DNA from: an uncultured Collinsella sp.
Lineage (GTDB): Bacteria > Actinomycetota > Coriobacteriia > Coriobacteriales > Coriobacteriaceae
Assembly (NCBI GenBank): GCA_900758845.1
Contig: CAAESW010000013.1
Coordinates: forward strand, 1-5,563
DNA: 5,563 bases
Reading direction: 5' to 3'
Positions 5,045 to 5,563 of this stretch are shown piece by piece; positions within the stretch are counted from its first letter, which is position 1; each line of letters starts with the position of its first letter. The position numbers and the translations under genes were made by a program. Under the pieces are notes generated by a model. That model was not told the origin of the DNA. It did not search any database and saw only the letters and a program-made list of their open reading frames with translations.

Positions 5045-5563
5045 GTGTCTGATCAACAGCAAGAAAACGAAATAACGACGACGCAGGCCGCTCCCGCTGC
5101 ACCGGTTGCGTCGGACCAAGTCGCGGCGCCCGCGCAAACCTCGGCTCCTGAGACGCCTAAGGCTGCAACGGCTGAGAAGGCCGTGCCTGCAACTGGTGAG
5201 GAGGCTGCTCCGGCAAAGCCCAAGCGTACGCGCCGCACGGCCAAGTCTGCTGCTGACGGCGAGGAGGTCACCAAGCCCAAGCGCCGTACCACGCGCACGA
5301 CGCGCGTCAAGCGCACCGTTGCAGCTGACTCCTCGGCGCCGATTTCCGATGAGGTCGCGCAGGCACGTGCGTTGGCGCAGATTAGCGAGGCTCAGGTGGT
5401 GCGCGCCCGCCGTCGTGCTGCCGAGCGCGAGGCCGCGGCTCTGACCGAGCTTGCAGCTCCGTCTGTGCCCGAGACGCCTGCCGCCACCGAGACCCCTGTC
5501 GCCGACCAGCCGACCGAGAAGCCGGTACCGCGCACACGCCGTCGCACGGCTGCTAAGGCCGAG
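5045..5563 (+). CDS. rho: Probable transcription termination factor Rho, N-terminal extension only (3' end missing)
   Basis: The frame opens with GTG at 5045 and is unbroken to the window edge, 173 codons. An in-frame TGA at 5033-5035 leaves no earlier start, and no alternative start lies nearby, although the ribosome binding site is weak (only purines such as AAAGAAAG upstream). The visible protein (MSDQQQENEITTTQ...) has no folded-domain signature. It is rich in Ala, Pro, Thr and Glu with basic clusters: KPKRTRRTAK (58-67), KPKRRTTRTTRVKR (77-90), RARRRAAERE (120-129) and PRTRRRTAAK (162-171). A charged, disordered N-terminus of this kind is typical of actinobacterial Rho, an RNA-dependent ATPase helicase that ends transcription, and in Actinobacteria rho often lies downstream of argS. 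The conserved Rho RNA-binding and ATPase domains are outside the window, so the name is an inference. Alternatives are another large RNA- or DNA-binding protein with a basic tail, such as an RNase E/G or IF-2 type protein. Confidence 0.6.
   Translation, partial: MSDQQQENEITTTQAAPAAPVASDQVAAPAQTSAPETPKAATAEKAVPATGEEAAPAKPKRTRRTAKSAADGEEVTKPKRRTTRTTRVKRTVAADSSAPISDEVAQARALAQISEAQVVRARRRAAEREAAALTELAAPSVPETPAATETPVADQPTEKPVPRTRRRTAAKAE

Noticed and set aside
1..5563. CRISPR array, tRNA/rRNA genes, phage or defence genes
   Set aside because: No regularly spaced repeats, no cloverleaf or rRNA-like segments, and every substantial coding frame is a housekeeping or regulatory gene.

Overview
The window looks like chromosome from a Coriobacteriia actinobacterium, most probably Collinsella or a close relative. 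The coding DNA is GC-rich with mostly C- or G-ending codons, the spacers are clearly AT-richer, start sites carry strong AAGGAG-type ribosome binding sites, and the gene families fit a gut actinobacterium. The genus is inferred from gene content and style; no marker gene in the window proves it.

Layout. The 3' part of proA (proline synthesis) enters from the left edge on the + strand and stops at 1058. It converges on a - strand pair: a CarD-family transcription regulator (2322 to 1837), then a small HD-superfamily hydrolase (1728 to 1129). Two exact copies of a 41-bp hairpin repeat (1073-1113 and 1783-1823) lie 13-15 nt beyond the stop codons of proA, the HD gene and carD, and look like bidirectional terminators. 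A 342-bp AT-richer divergent spacer (2323-2664) holds a carD promoter candidate, a cluster of TGCA-centred palindromes and the argS promoter. argS (2665-4518) is complete and ends in a strong intrinsic terminator.

The next spacer (4519-5044, 526 bp) has no convincing gene. It contains a 149-bp element bounded by 26-bp inverted repeats (25 of 26 matching), a promoter candidate, and a leader of about 140 nt with competing hairpins. A GTG-started ORF then runs off the right edge. Its 173 visible residues are an Ala/Pro/Lys/Arg-rich disordered segment, most likely the N-terminal extension of transcription termination factor Rho; no catalytic part is visible.

The genes are mostly housekeeping: proline biosynthesis, arginyl-tRNA charging and transcription control (CarD, probable Rho). 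I see no defence system, phage gene, transposase, tRNA, rRNA or CRISPR array. The less ordinary parts are the repeats, the 149-bp element, the CarD protein without tryptophan, and the rho leader with its basic N-terminus.
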